Shown here one piece after another: positions 50,915-58,747 of a stretch of 64,000 nt of DNA. Origin of the DNA: Izhakiella australiensis (lineage in GTDB: Bacteria; Pseudomonadota; Gammaproteobacteria; Enterobacterales; Enterobacteriaceae); NCBI RefSeq assembly GCF_002006995.1, contig NZ_MRUL01000002.1:372001-436000 (forward strand). Direction: 5' to 3'. A program made the translations under genes and the position numbers. Numbering within the stretch: the stretch's first letter is position 1; each line of letters opens with the position of its first letter. The notes under the pieces are model-generated. The model saw only the letters and a program-made list of their open reading frames with translations, was not told the DNA's origin and ran no database searches.

Positions 50915-52168
50915 TTAATGACTTTTACGCAGCGCCTTCACCTGCTGCGGCGTAACGTTCGCCGGCAGCCCCCCCCATCTGGCGCGCAGATAGTTCACCA
51001 GCGCGGCAACATCATCATCATTCAGGCGGCTGCTAAAACCATGCATGCTTTGCATACTTTCGCCGTGCGGAAACTGCTGGGCGGGCAGGCCATCAAGCAC
51101 TGAAACAATCAGATTTCTGCTATCGGGCTGGCGCAGCGTGGCGTTGTTTTGCATCGCTACCGCTACGTGCGGTTTCCCCTCGCCTTCGCGGGCGTGGCAG
51201 CCGGAGCACTGGTCGAGATAAAGCATGTGACCGCGATCGCCGGACGTCGCAGTTTGCGCTACGCTGCTAACCGGCAATGGGGCTACTGGCTTATCGCCTG
51301 TCAGATAGGTCACCAGCGCTTCACGGTCATCGGGTGACAGATAGCGCGTACTTAGATCCACCACCATATGCATATCGCTGAAGGCGGAGCCCTGCGGCGC
51401 GAGACCGGTTGCCAGAAAGCTATTTAAATCATTAGCCTGCCAGCCGCGCTGCGCCAGCGCCTGCGGGGTGATAGCTGGCGCGCTAAATCGCTCCGGTACG
51501 CCGCCCTGCATCGTTTTATCCAGATCCATCTGACCAAGCTTGCCGCGCGGGGTATGACATTCACCGCAGTGGCCAAGCACGTCGACCAGGTAGCGCCCAC
51601 GCTGCCAGAGGGCTGAGTTGCCCTGAGAAACTGCCGGTAAAGGATCATGGTTGAAAAACAGCAGATTCCAGCCAATCATCGCCATGCGCTGGTTGAACGG
51701 GAATGGCAGGTTGTTTTTCGGCGGCGCGACCTCTACCGCCGGCTGCGTCATCAGCCAGGCGTAGATGTCATCGGAATCCTGACGGGTCATTCCTTTATAC
51801 GAGGTGTAAGGCATCGCCGGGTAGAGATGACGTCCGCCGGGCGCGATGCCAGCGGTTAGCGCCCGGTAGAAATCGTCACGCGTCCAGCGCCCGATGCCAT
51901 AATCGGCTGAGGGCGTCAGGTTGCTGCCGTAAATAGTGCCGAACGGCGTTTTTAGCGGATAGCCACCGGCCAGCGGCGCACCGCCTTCCGCCGTATGACA
52001 GGCTGCGCAGTCGGCCGCGCGCGTCAGATAGCGCCCGCGCGCCAGCTGCTGCGCACTGGCGGTGACCTTTTGCACCGGTGCATCATTGTGCCGGTTTTCC
52101 CGCCACCACAACACGGCAATAATGATAATAATCGCCAGTAGAATCAGTAAAGCGAGACGTTTAATCAT
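50915..52168 (-). CDS. Membrane-anchored cytochrome c subunit with three heme sites
   Basis: The 417-residue protein starts with an uncleaved-looking hydrophobic anchor (LALLILLAIIIIIAVLWW) and has three CxxCH heme-binding motifs: CAACH (about 54-58), CGECH (about 201-205) and CSGCH (about 316-320), spaced as three cytochrome c domains. This is the layout of the cytochrome subunit of alcohol/aldehyde dehydrogenases. It would pass electrons from the periplasmic molybdenum enzyme encoded by the two upstream genes to the respiratory chain. It overlaps the 2Fe-2S gene by 4 bases. Confidence 0.9.
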   Translation of the reverse strand: MIKRLALLILLAIIIIIAVLWWRENRHNDAPVQKVTASAQQLARGRYLTRAADCAACHTAEGGAPLAGGYPLKTPFGTIYGSNLTPSADYGIGRWTRDDFYRALTAGIAPGGRHLYPAMPYTSYKGMTRQDSDDIYAWLMTQPAVEVAPPKNNLPFPFNQRMAMIGWNLLFFNHDPLPAVSQGNSALWQRGRYLVDVLGHCGECHTPRGKLGQMDLDKTMQGGVPERFSAPAITPQALAQRGWQANDLNSFLATGLAPQGSAFSDMHMVVDLSTRYLSPDDREALVTYLTGDKPVAPLPVSSVAQTATSGDRGHMLYLDQCSGCHAREGEGKPHVAVAMQNNATLRQPDSRNLIVSVLDGLPAQQFPHGESMQSMHGFSSRLNDDDVAALVNYLRARWGGLPANVTPQQVKALRKSH

Positions 52169-52719
52169 TGTGTCGTCTCCTTCACCAGACCCGGCGTTTT
52201 CAGCACCAGATCGCGCACCGCTTCGTAATAGCGCACATAGCCCGTACAGCGGCAGATATGATTATTTAGCGCTTCAACGATGGCATCTTCCAGCTTGTCA
52301 CGCTCAACCGGCTGATGTTTGAGCTTTTCGATAAAAATAGTGGCGGCGTTAACAAAACCTGGAGTGCAATAACCGCACTGAAAGCTGAAATGTTCGAGAA
52401 ACGCCTGCTGCACCGGTGAGATAGCAATCACTTCGCCCTGCTCGTTCTGCTGGCTATGTCCTTCAACGGTACGTACTTTTTTACCGTTAAAGAAATGGGC
52501 GCCGGTGATACAGGTTCGCACCTCCTCGCTGGTACCGTCCGGGTTATCGACGATTGCCACGCAGGCGTGACAGATCCCCTGACCACAGCCGAGTCGGGAG
52601 CCTGTCAGCGCCACATACTCGTGCAGGAAATCGATCATCATCAGCCCCTCCGGCACCTCAATCGGGCCGTACGAGCGGCCATTGATGGTCAGAGAACAGG
52701 GACGGGTTTTTATGCTCAT
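52165..52719 (-). CDS. 2Fe-2S subunit of a molybdenum hydroxylase (IorA/PaoA-like)
   Basis: The 184-residue protein has the two-cluster arrangement of xanthine-oxidase-family small subunits. The plant-type ferredoxin cluster is CGQGICHACVAIVD with a later RTC. The all-helical second cluster is QCGYCTPGF and HICRCTGYVRY. There is no flavin domain and no signal peptide of its own, so it may be carried out with the Tat-exported large subunit. It overlaps both neighbours by 4 bases, giving a three-gene operon: Mo subunit, Fe-S subunit, cytochrome. Confidence 0.9.
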   Translation of the reverse strand: MSIKTRPCSLTINGRSYGPIEVPEGLMMIDFLHEYVALTGSRLGCGQGICHACVAIVDNPDGTSEEVRTCITGAHFFNGKKVRTVEGHSQQNEQGEVIAISPVQQAFLEHFSFQCGYCTPGFVNAATIFIEKLKHQPVERDKLEDAIVEALNNHICRCTGYVRYYEAVRDLVLKTPGLVKETTQ

Positions 52720-55505
52720 TGTAATACCTCACGAATATTTTCTGCACGGACGGGCAAATCACGGAAACGATGACCAGTTGCATCGGCGATAGCGTTAATC
52801 AACGCGGCGACCACCGGGATCATCACCACCTCGGCGATGCCTTTCGGCGGGTCGGTTTCCGACAGCGCGGGCAGCACGTCGCCGGTCTGCTTCCAGACCG
52901 CTACGTCGCTGGCGCGCGGCAGCTGATAACGGTTAAAATTCCAGGTTCCGTTGCCAGGCCCATCCTCATACAGCGGTAAATATTCGTGCAGCGCATGGCC
53001 GATCCCCATAGCCAGACCGCCCTGTAGCTGGCCAGAGACCAGTTCAGGCACAATCAGATTGCCGCACTCCATAATGGAATGATGATTAAGAAGTTCTACC
53101 TGTCCGCTGGCGCGATCTACCGCCACTTCAACCAGGGTGCCAACGGCGCTGTAGTAGGTTACCGAAGCGTTGTTACGCTGCATCGGCGGATAAAACACCT
53201 TGCTGCGCGCCAGAGTGCGATAGTCTTGCTTGCCATGGCGCAGCGCCAGGCCATCGATCGGCAGGCGAGTTTGCGTACCATTTAGCAAAAACTCTGCTTC
53301 GCCCCACTGCCAGCGATTGAATACGTGCACCGTCGCGCCGGTGACGCCGCCCATTTGCCAGGCTTTTTTTGCCAGCAGCGCCAACGGTAGAATTTGCATA
53401 CCATCCGCCGTCAGGCCCCCCTCCACCCAGCGCGCATCCTCTTTGCGAACGATCAGCGGGGCAGCCTGCCCACCGCCAATACCAGACTGCCAGATAGCCA
53501 GCGCCGCCGGCCACAGGCCGTAGTCAAACAACAGGCGCGCCGCTTCTCGCGTGCTATGGGAAAAGTAATAGGCGGAGTTACTGGCGCTTGAAGGCGAACA
53601 GTAAGAAGGCGTCCAGTTGGGATTGACGCTGGCGCTGTCCATATCCTGCTGTGACATCAGGTAGGGGTCACCGCTGGTTACCATCGGCAGCGAAGACCAG
53701 TCGGTAACCGAAAAATGTGCTTCATCCGCCGGCTTACCCAGCCACTGCGCACAAACTACCGACTGCGAGGTCGACATACCGGTACCCATCTCTGCTCCGC
53801 TGTGATGCAGCGTTATCCGTCCATCTTCGCTCAGTTCAACCCTGGCAAATGAGGTCTCCGCGCCGGTGCCGAAGTCTTTCTGCACGCAGCCAAAGCCCAC
53901 ACCGTAGCGTTTGCCGGGGTTGTTATGCTCAAAATCAGCCTTGCGCTGTTTGCGCTGCTGCCAGATTTCATGCTGCGCGGCCTTTGCCAACACCTCGTCG
54001 GCGCGGATGGCGCCGGCGGGTATCGCGCCCTGAGTGTTCTTCATTCCGGATTTCAGCACATTGCGCTGGCGGAAGACGATGGGGTCCAGCTTCAGTTCCG
54101 CTGCCAGTTCATCCACCATCATTTCGGTGGCGGCCATGCTTTGCAAGGTGCCATAGCCCCGCGCGGAACCAGCATCAATAGCACGCGTGGCAAGGCCTAC
54201 GGCGGAAAGATCGCTTTTCGGGAAATAGTAAATTGACTGCGCGGCGGTGGCGCCAACCATTGATACGGAGGGGGTAAAATTGCTGCGTCCGCCGCCGTTA
54301 GCCGTCATCTCACCGAAAAATGACTGCATTTCACCGCTGCGCTTGTCCACGGCAATGGTGTAATTAAGATTGAAAGCGTGGCGCTTCAGCCCGGTTTGAA
54401 ATTGTTCGTAGCGATCGTTAGCCAGCCGTACCGGATAGCCGTCGCCATACAGCGCCGCAACCGCGCCATAGTAAGGAAAATTGCAGTGGTCTTTTGAACC
54501 ATACCCCACGGTGTAGCAGGGATGCAGGATCAGCTGCTTCACCGGATGGCGGCTGCTGCCCAGCATCTGCGGCATGCCTTCCGCCAGTTCCTGCGGTGAC
54601 TGCGTCGGCACCACCATATGCAACACACCGGCAGCCCGATCAAACCAGCCGTTAGCGTTATCCGGCTCCAGCGCGGCAGTGTCGATCGACTGCGTAGTAT
54701 AGCGACGCGACATTACCAGCCAGTCGGCCGGTGGCTGTTGCAACTCATCAGCTATGGTTGCTGCATAATACATGCCCTGCTGATCCAGCTTGCCGCCCTC
54801 CTTCCCTTGCGGCCACACCGGCAGGTGCTTTTTCATCGCCGAGGGAAAGATTGGCGTGTCTTTCAGGCTGGAAAAATGGTCGTCGTCAAAGGGGCTGGCG
54901 CCACCCACGCGCACAAAGCGAAACGTTCCCCACGGGTCGCGCGCCAGGGGGCCGGTTTCTGCACCATAGTTGATCACTTCATCTTTAAATTTCAGCCGAT
55001 CTTTAGCAAAGCGGAAGCGGGCAAAGTCGTGGTAAATCAGGATAGCCACCGCCTGACCGAGGTAGGCGGGCGTTTTACCGGTCGGCAACAGCATGTCGTC
55101 GCCGTAAAACGCCGGGAAAGCCAGACCGTCACGCGCCAGATCGTCAGCCGTTACCAGCCGGTCCGGCTGCAGGTCATCAGCTAACAGTTCAAGGTTGATA
55201 CCGGTAAACAGGCGGTCGGCGCGCGTGGTGCGCACAATAAAAGCATGGGCTTGCTTTTGCGGCCAGTGCGGCATATCCGCCGCCCGGATATCACGCGCGA
55301 ACACCTTCTTGCCGGTCACCTTGGCGCGACCGTCAATACGCAGGCGGATTCGTTTTTTATCGGCATCCCAGTCCGGTAGCTGAAGAATTTTATCTTCAAA
55401 CAACGCGGCATAAGCCCGGCTATGGAGTGGAGCCAGATAGACAGCAACCCCGGCAATCACAGCGCCTTTAAGAAAGCGGCGCCGTGATGAATTAATATTG
55501 CTCAT
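52716..55505 (-). CDS. Tat-exported molybdopterin-binding subunit (isoquinoline oxidoreductase beta/aldehyde dehydrogenase type)
   Basis: The ATG at 55505 (AGG upstream) opens a twin-arginine signal (SSRRRFLKGAVIAGVAVYLAPLHSRAYA). The product is 929 residues with the Mo-binding regions of the xanthine oxidase family, including NGGGRSNFTPS, RGYGTLQSMAATEMMVDELA, GAEMGTGMSTSQSVVCAQW and the C-terminal GIAEVVMIPVVAALINAI, where the conserved active-site Glu precedes. With the 2Fe-2S and cytochrome subunits it should oxidise an aldehyde or N-heterocycle in the periplasm. The substrate is not evident. A maturation gene (xdhC) is divergent. Confidence 0.9.
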   Translation of the reverse strand: MSNINSSRRRFLKGAVIAGVAVYLAPLHSRAYAALFEDKILQLPDWDADKKRIRLRIDGRAKVTGKKVFARDIRAADMPHWPQKQAHAFIVRTTRADRLFTGINLELLADDLQPDRLVTADDLARDGLAFPAFYGDDMLLPTGKTPAYLGQAVAILIYHDFARFRFAKDRLKFKDEVINYGAETGPLARDPWGTFRFVRVGGASPFDDDHFSSLKDTPIFPSAMKKHLPVWPQGKEGGKLDQQGMYYAATIADELQQPPADWLVMSRRYTTQSIDTAALEPDNANGWFDRAAGVLHMVVPTQSPQELAEGMPQMLGSSRHPVKQLILHPCYTVGYGSKDHCNFPYYGAVAALYGDGYPVRLANDRYEQFQTGLKRHAFNLNYTIAVDKRSGEMQSFFGEMTANGGGRSNFTPSVSMVGATAAQSIYYFPKSDLSAVGLATRAIDAGSARGYGTLQSMAATEMMVDELAAELKLDPIVFRQRNVLKSGMKNTQGAIPAGAIRADEVLAKAAQHEIWQQRKQRKADFEHNNPGKRYGVGFGCVQKDFGTGAETSFARVELSEDGRITLHHSGAEMGTGMSTSQSVVCAQWLGKPADEAHFSVTDWSSLPMVTSGDPYLMSQQDMDSASVNPNWTPSYCSPSSASNSAYYFSHSTREAARLLFDYGLWPAALAIWQSGIGGGQAAPLIVRKEDARWVEGGLTADGMQILPLALLAKKAWQMGGVTGATVHVFNRWQWGEAEFLLNGTQTRLPIDGLALRHGKQDYRTLARSKVFYPPMQRNNASVTYYSAVGTLVEVAVDRASGQVELLNHHSIMECGNLIVPELVSGQLQGGLAMGIGHALHEYLPLYEDGPGNGTWNFNRYQLPRASDVAVWKQTGDVLPALSETDPPKGIAEVVMIPVVAALINAIADATGHRFRDLPVRAENIREVLQ

Positions 55506-56007
55506 AAATAACCTGCATATTTTATAGTAATTAGCTGTTTTGTTGCGCAATCGTACTTCATGCGGCTTCCAGGATGATGAGATTAATGTTATCAGCATAA
55601 TAATTAGGTGATTAACGTATCGTTTTCAGAAAAAACACGATTTAATAACACATCAGGTTTACAAGAGGATAAATTGTATGCGCATGACGCGATTGATTAA
55701 GCCGACTGACCGCGAACGGGGTGTGAGCGTCGCCTCAATGCGGATTGCGAAAGATGAAGTCGACAACGTATTTAACCCGCAGCAAAGCTTGTGCAAACCA
55801 CCAGCGCCGGATGCAACGGGAGGGTTTTTGGGACGGATTTTGCTTCAGACTGGACATCTGCATTATTGCGCAACGCCTTGTGCTCAATGCGTAAACGCGA
55901 TAATAATGACGCCGGTTTTAGCATGCAATATGCAAACTTAGGATGCGCACTATATGCATACTCACCCGATGATTTTTCCTCTTAGCGCCGGATAATTAGC
56001 CAACGAC
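55506..56007. other. Divergent intergenic region between Mo subunit and xdhC
   Basis: These 502 bases carry the promoters of both units. The left half is AT-rich. A possible 87-codon frame (55678-55941) is listed separately with low confidence; otherwise I see nothing definite. Confidence 0.45.
55678..55941 (+). CDS. Doubtful small hypothetical protein
   Basis: An ATG 9 bases after AAGAGGAT opens 87 codons. The product (starting MRMTRLIKPTDRERGVSVAS, with several Cys towards the end) matches no family I know. Base composition is ordinary. The only support is the ribosome binding site, so it may be a chance frame or a leader. Confidence 0.2.
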   Translation: MRMTRLIKPTDRERGVSVASMRIAKDEVDNVFNPQQSLCKPPAPDATGGFLGRILLQTGHLHYCATPCAQCVNAIIMTPVLACNMQT

Positions 56008-57003
56008 ATGCAACATCTTGATATTGCCGTCATCAATCAGGCCATCGACTGGCTGCCTCAGCGTCCGGTCTGGCTGTGTACCGTGTTGAGCACCTATGGC
56101 TCGTCGCCGCGCGCGCCCGGTTCGCTGATGGTGGCTGATGGCCGGCAGCGCTATTGCGGCTCGCTGTCAGGAGGTTGTATTGAAGAGGATTTTTTGCAGC
56201 GCATCGCCGCCGGCGAATATCAGGCGGCAAGTCAGATTATCCGCTATGGTGAAGGCGCCCTGACGCCGAATATTGCGCTACCCTGCGGCGGCTCGCTGGA
56301 CGTATTAATTGAGTATTTAACGCCAGATGAAGCCAGCATGAGTTATCTGCGGCAGATTGCCGCCGCGCTAACCGGCCACTATGCGCTGGAGAAAAGCATC
56401 ACCCTGCCGGCGGCCGGCGAGATCCGTCGGTGTGAAAATTTTACCGGTACGCGCCAGGTCGTGCGCCGCGGCAGTCAGGTCAGATTATTTATCGCCGCCG
56501 CGCCGCAGCTGTTAATCGCCGGGCTGTCGAGCGTCGCCCTTTACTGCGCGGAGTTTGCCAACGCGCTGGGATTTCACGTCATCGTGTGTGAGAACCGCGC
56601 CGAAGCACTGGAGAATTTTGCCCCGCAGCTGACCTCAGAAATCACGCTGCTGCGCCAGTTTCCGGCGAAGTATATTGAGCAAAACGGCTGCCATGCCAAT
56701 ACCGCGGTGGTTGCCCTGACCCACGATCCGCGCATGGACGATCTGACGTTAATGGAGGCCATTGATACGCCAGCGTTTTATATTGGCGCGATGGGATCGT
56801 TGCGCAACAGTCAGCAGCGCCTCAAGCGGCTGCAAACCATTGCTGAGTTTACCGACCAGCAGCTAAGCCGCATCAATGCGCCTATCGGCCTGCCGCTGGG
56901 GAGCAAAACGCCCGCTGAAATTGCGCTGGCAGTCATGGCCGATATCGTGCAGCGCAAAAATCAAACCGCCGCCAGCGATGGCGAAGCCGCTGGCGCCAGC
57001 TGA
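56008..57003 (+). CDS. XdhC/CoxI-family molybdenum cofactor maturation protein
   Basis: The 331-residue protein has the two XdhC domains. The N-terminal domain carries PVWLCTVLSTYGSSPRAPGSLMVADG and GSLSGGCIEEDF, with the conserved Cys in GGC. The C-terminal Rossmann-like domain carries QLLIAGLSSVALYCAEFANALGF, VVALTHDPRMDDLTLMEAI, FYIGAMGSLRNSQQRLKRL and APIGLPLGSKTPAEIALAVMADI. XdhC proteins load a sulfurated Mo cofactor into xanthine-oxidase-type enzymes. The divergent Tat-exported Mo enzyme is the obvious client and must receive its cofactor before export. Confidence 0.92.
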   Translation: MQHLDIAVINQAIDWLPQRPVWLCTVLSTYGSSPRAPGSLMVADGRQRYCGSLSGGCIEEDFLQRIAAGEYQAASQIIRYGEGALTPNIALPCGGSLDVLIEYLTPDEASMSYLRQIAAALTGHYALEKSITLPAAGEIRRCENFTGTRQVVRRGSQVRLFIAAAPQLLIAGLSSVALYCAEFANALGFHVIVCENRAEALENFAPQLTSEITLLRQFPAKYIEQNGCHANTAVVALTHDPRMDDLTLMEAIDTPAFYIGAMGSLRNSQQRLKRLQTIAEFTDQQLSRINAPIGLPLGSKTPAEIALAVMADIVQRKNQTAASDGEAAGAS

Positions 57004-57171
57004 TCGATAAAGCCCGTCGCCTGGTTTTTTACGGCAATAGCCGCGCCGTCTGAAGAAAGGTGATAGCAAACCGTTCCTGGATAATGCAGCGGTAACTAAC
57101 GTCTATTTCAGCCAGCCGCCGGGAAAACGCGCCAGCTCAGGCCCCAGCGACGAAACTGCCGGTGCGCCAAT
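57004..57171. other. Intergenic sequence after xdhC
   Basis: No gene and no clear terminator is visible; sequence leads into the tandem repeat array. Confidence 0.4.
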
Positions 57172-57460
57172 CAGCGCCCGACAAGCAGTAAAAAAGGTGT
57201 GCAGCCACCGCGTTGAATTGCGATCTCAGATTTAGCGGATCTTAGCGCCCGGCAGAATAATCGGCAGACAGAAAAACGTGGGGTATGCAGCCACCACGGT
57301 GAGTTGCGATTGCGGATTTAGCGGATCTTAGCGCCCGGCAGGAATAATCGGCAGACAGAAAAACGTGGGGTATGCAGCTACCACGGTGAGCAACAATTTC
57401 GGATTAGGCAGTTATCAGCGCCCGGCAGGAATAGCTGGCAAGCAGAAAAGAGACGGGGAC
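57172..57460. repeat. Degenerate tandem repeat array, four units of 72-87 bp
   Basis: The AGCGCCCG core recurs at 57172, 57244, 57330 and 57417. Units share GCAGACAGAAAAACGTGGGG-like and TGCAGCCACCACGGTGAG-like blocks; the second and third are nearly identical. No frame runs through it on either strand in a gene-like way. Confidence 0.8.
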
Positions 57461-57507
57461 AGCGCGTAGCATTTACCGTGACGCGGCGGCGTTGATCCGC
57501 CGTGGCG

Positions 57508-57804
57508 TCAATGCTTGCGCGAGCCGCTGCCAGCGCTGTGATGATCAAACACTGATCTTGGACCGTTCTGCTGTCCGGCGGCATCCCGAGCTGTCTGGTG
57601 CCGGTATGCGTCAATGCTCTGTTTAACTTCTCTGGTGGCACGTAGAATTGACTCACGCCGCATCAGATTTTGCTCTTGCGCGGCCATACGTCTGAGTTCA
57701 TCGGTTAACGCTCTGCTGTTAACCGGGCCTTCAGACTCCAGTAGCGTCATCACGGCTTCACCGATCAGTTTATCAATGAGTTTATCGTCATCGCTTCTGT
57801 TCAT
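57508..57804 (-). CDS. Small AriR/YmgB-family-like protein, C-terminally extended
   Basis: The ATG at 57804 is chosen (the frame extends to a TTG at 57858). It gives 98 residues. The core (DDDKLIDKLIGEAVMTLLESEGPVNSRALTDELRRMA, then RRESILRATREVKQSI) follows the AriR/YmgB pattern of helices around a G-x-hydrophobic-N/S motif. Such proteins are small connectors that influence biofilm and capsule through the Rcs system in E. coli. A polar tail of 30 residues (HQTARDAAGQQNGPRSVFDHH) follows. Similarity is weak, so the family assignment is tentative. A related gene lies 163 bases upstream. Confidence 0.5.
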   Translation of the reverse strand: MNRSDDDKLIDKLIGEAVMTLLESEGPVNSRALTDELRRMAAQEQNLMRRESILRATREVKQSIDAYRHQTARDAAGQQNGPRSVFDHHSAGSGSRKH

Positions 57805-57967
57805 TACTGCATCTCTGATTGCCGTTACGTTTGCTGTAAACCTTAATTCTGCTGGCAACGGTTTAGTTTCCAGCAGAATGGGGTCACCAAGGCTGCAACG
57901 TCATCTTCGGAACTCCCTGCTTATTTCACACCGCGTTCATCGTCGCGATATCCTTATATAGGTAGTA

Positions 57968-58213
57968 TTAGCGCTGGCGGTCAAACAGCAGTCCGATAAG
58001 CTCATGGTAATGGCTTTCTTCTTCTGGCCCACCGGCCAGTTCAAGACGACGTAGCAGTTTGGTACAAATTGATTTGCGATTCAGATTGCGACCGTCGCGC
58101 AGAATTTCAACCACGATCTGCCCCAGCGTTTCCTGCTGAGAGGGTAAGCTGGCCTTGCTGAAATAATGGGCAATGGCATCCGCTGTATTAAGGTTATATC
58201 CGTTCTGACGCAT
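57968..58213 (-). CDS. AriR/YmgB-family biofilm-type connector protein
   Basis: The 81-residue protein (ATG at 58213 after GGGGT; an ATG four codons earlier is the alternative) closely follows the YmgB/AriR layout. DAIAHYFSKASLPSQQETLGQIVVEILRDGRNLNRKSICTKLLRRLE matches the E. coli pattern of E-x-x-x-LGQ-V, then G-x-N-x-x-N/K-x-I, then L-x-x-L. It is a small helical protein, probably dimeric. In E. coli such proteins modulate acid resistance and biofilm via the Rcs phosphorelay. Here it may feed into RcsB-like regulators such as those at 8630 and 16014; that link is inference. Confidence 0.7.
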   Translation of the reverse strand: MRQNGYNLNTADAIAHYFSKASLPSQQETLGQIVVEILRDGRNLNRKSICTKLLRRLELAGGPEEESHYHELIGLLFDRQR

Positions 58214-58747
58214 TATGTACCCCATCCAAATAAAGTGCAGGCGCTCCTGCGTGGCAAAGTTATACAGCTAAAATATTAATGTACAACTAAGGAGAACAGA
58301 TTTCGGGCAGTAAAGCTTTGGCAAAAAGTGCGATCGTTAGCTGGCAATAAAACATACGGATAATTCTTAATACGCTAAGCGTTATGGGCGGAATTTTTCT
58401 ACCATTAAAAACGTGAACCGCCCGCCGCCCCTGCCCCCGCTATGCTTAGCCAGTTTCGCCATAAGCTGCTGGCGCGGCTAAAATCCGGTCAGCGCCGGGA
58501 CGCTCTCCTGCCCGATAGCAGATTTTCTGCCAGGCAACGTAAAGCCGATGCACAACCAATAATAGACAATGCCGGTAAAGATAAACAAGTTTGCGGGCCA
58601 AACCTGTACAAGATTATTAACCAGCCCTGCTCACCCGCTTCACCCCGCTCGCGACGCCCTATCGTTTGGAATTATCTCAACCGTTGGTTTACAACACCCA
58701 ACGCTTAGCGATAATACTTTTCCTTACCAGCTGACCTGAGAGCGCTC
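58214..58747. other. Intergenic region upstream of dcuS
   Basis: About 530 bases hold promoters for the AriR-like gene (leftwards) and dcuS (rightwards). A short frame at 58442-58708 has no ribosome binding site or family features. I see no clear regulatory motif. Confidence 0.4.

Noticed and set aside
58442-58708. 88-codon frame upstream of dcuS
   Set aside because: It lacks a ribosome binding site and its composition looks random; nothing supports it as a gene.
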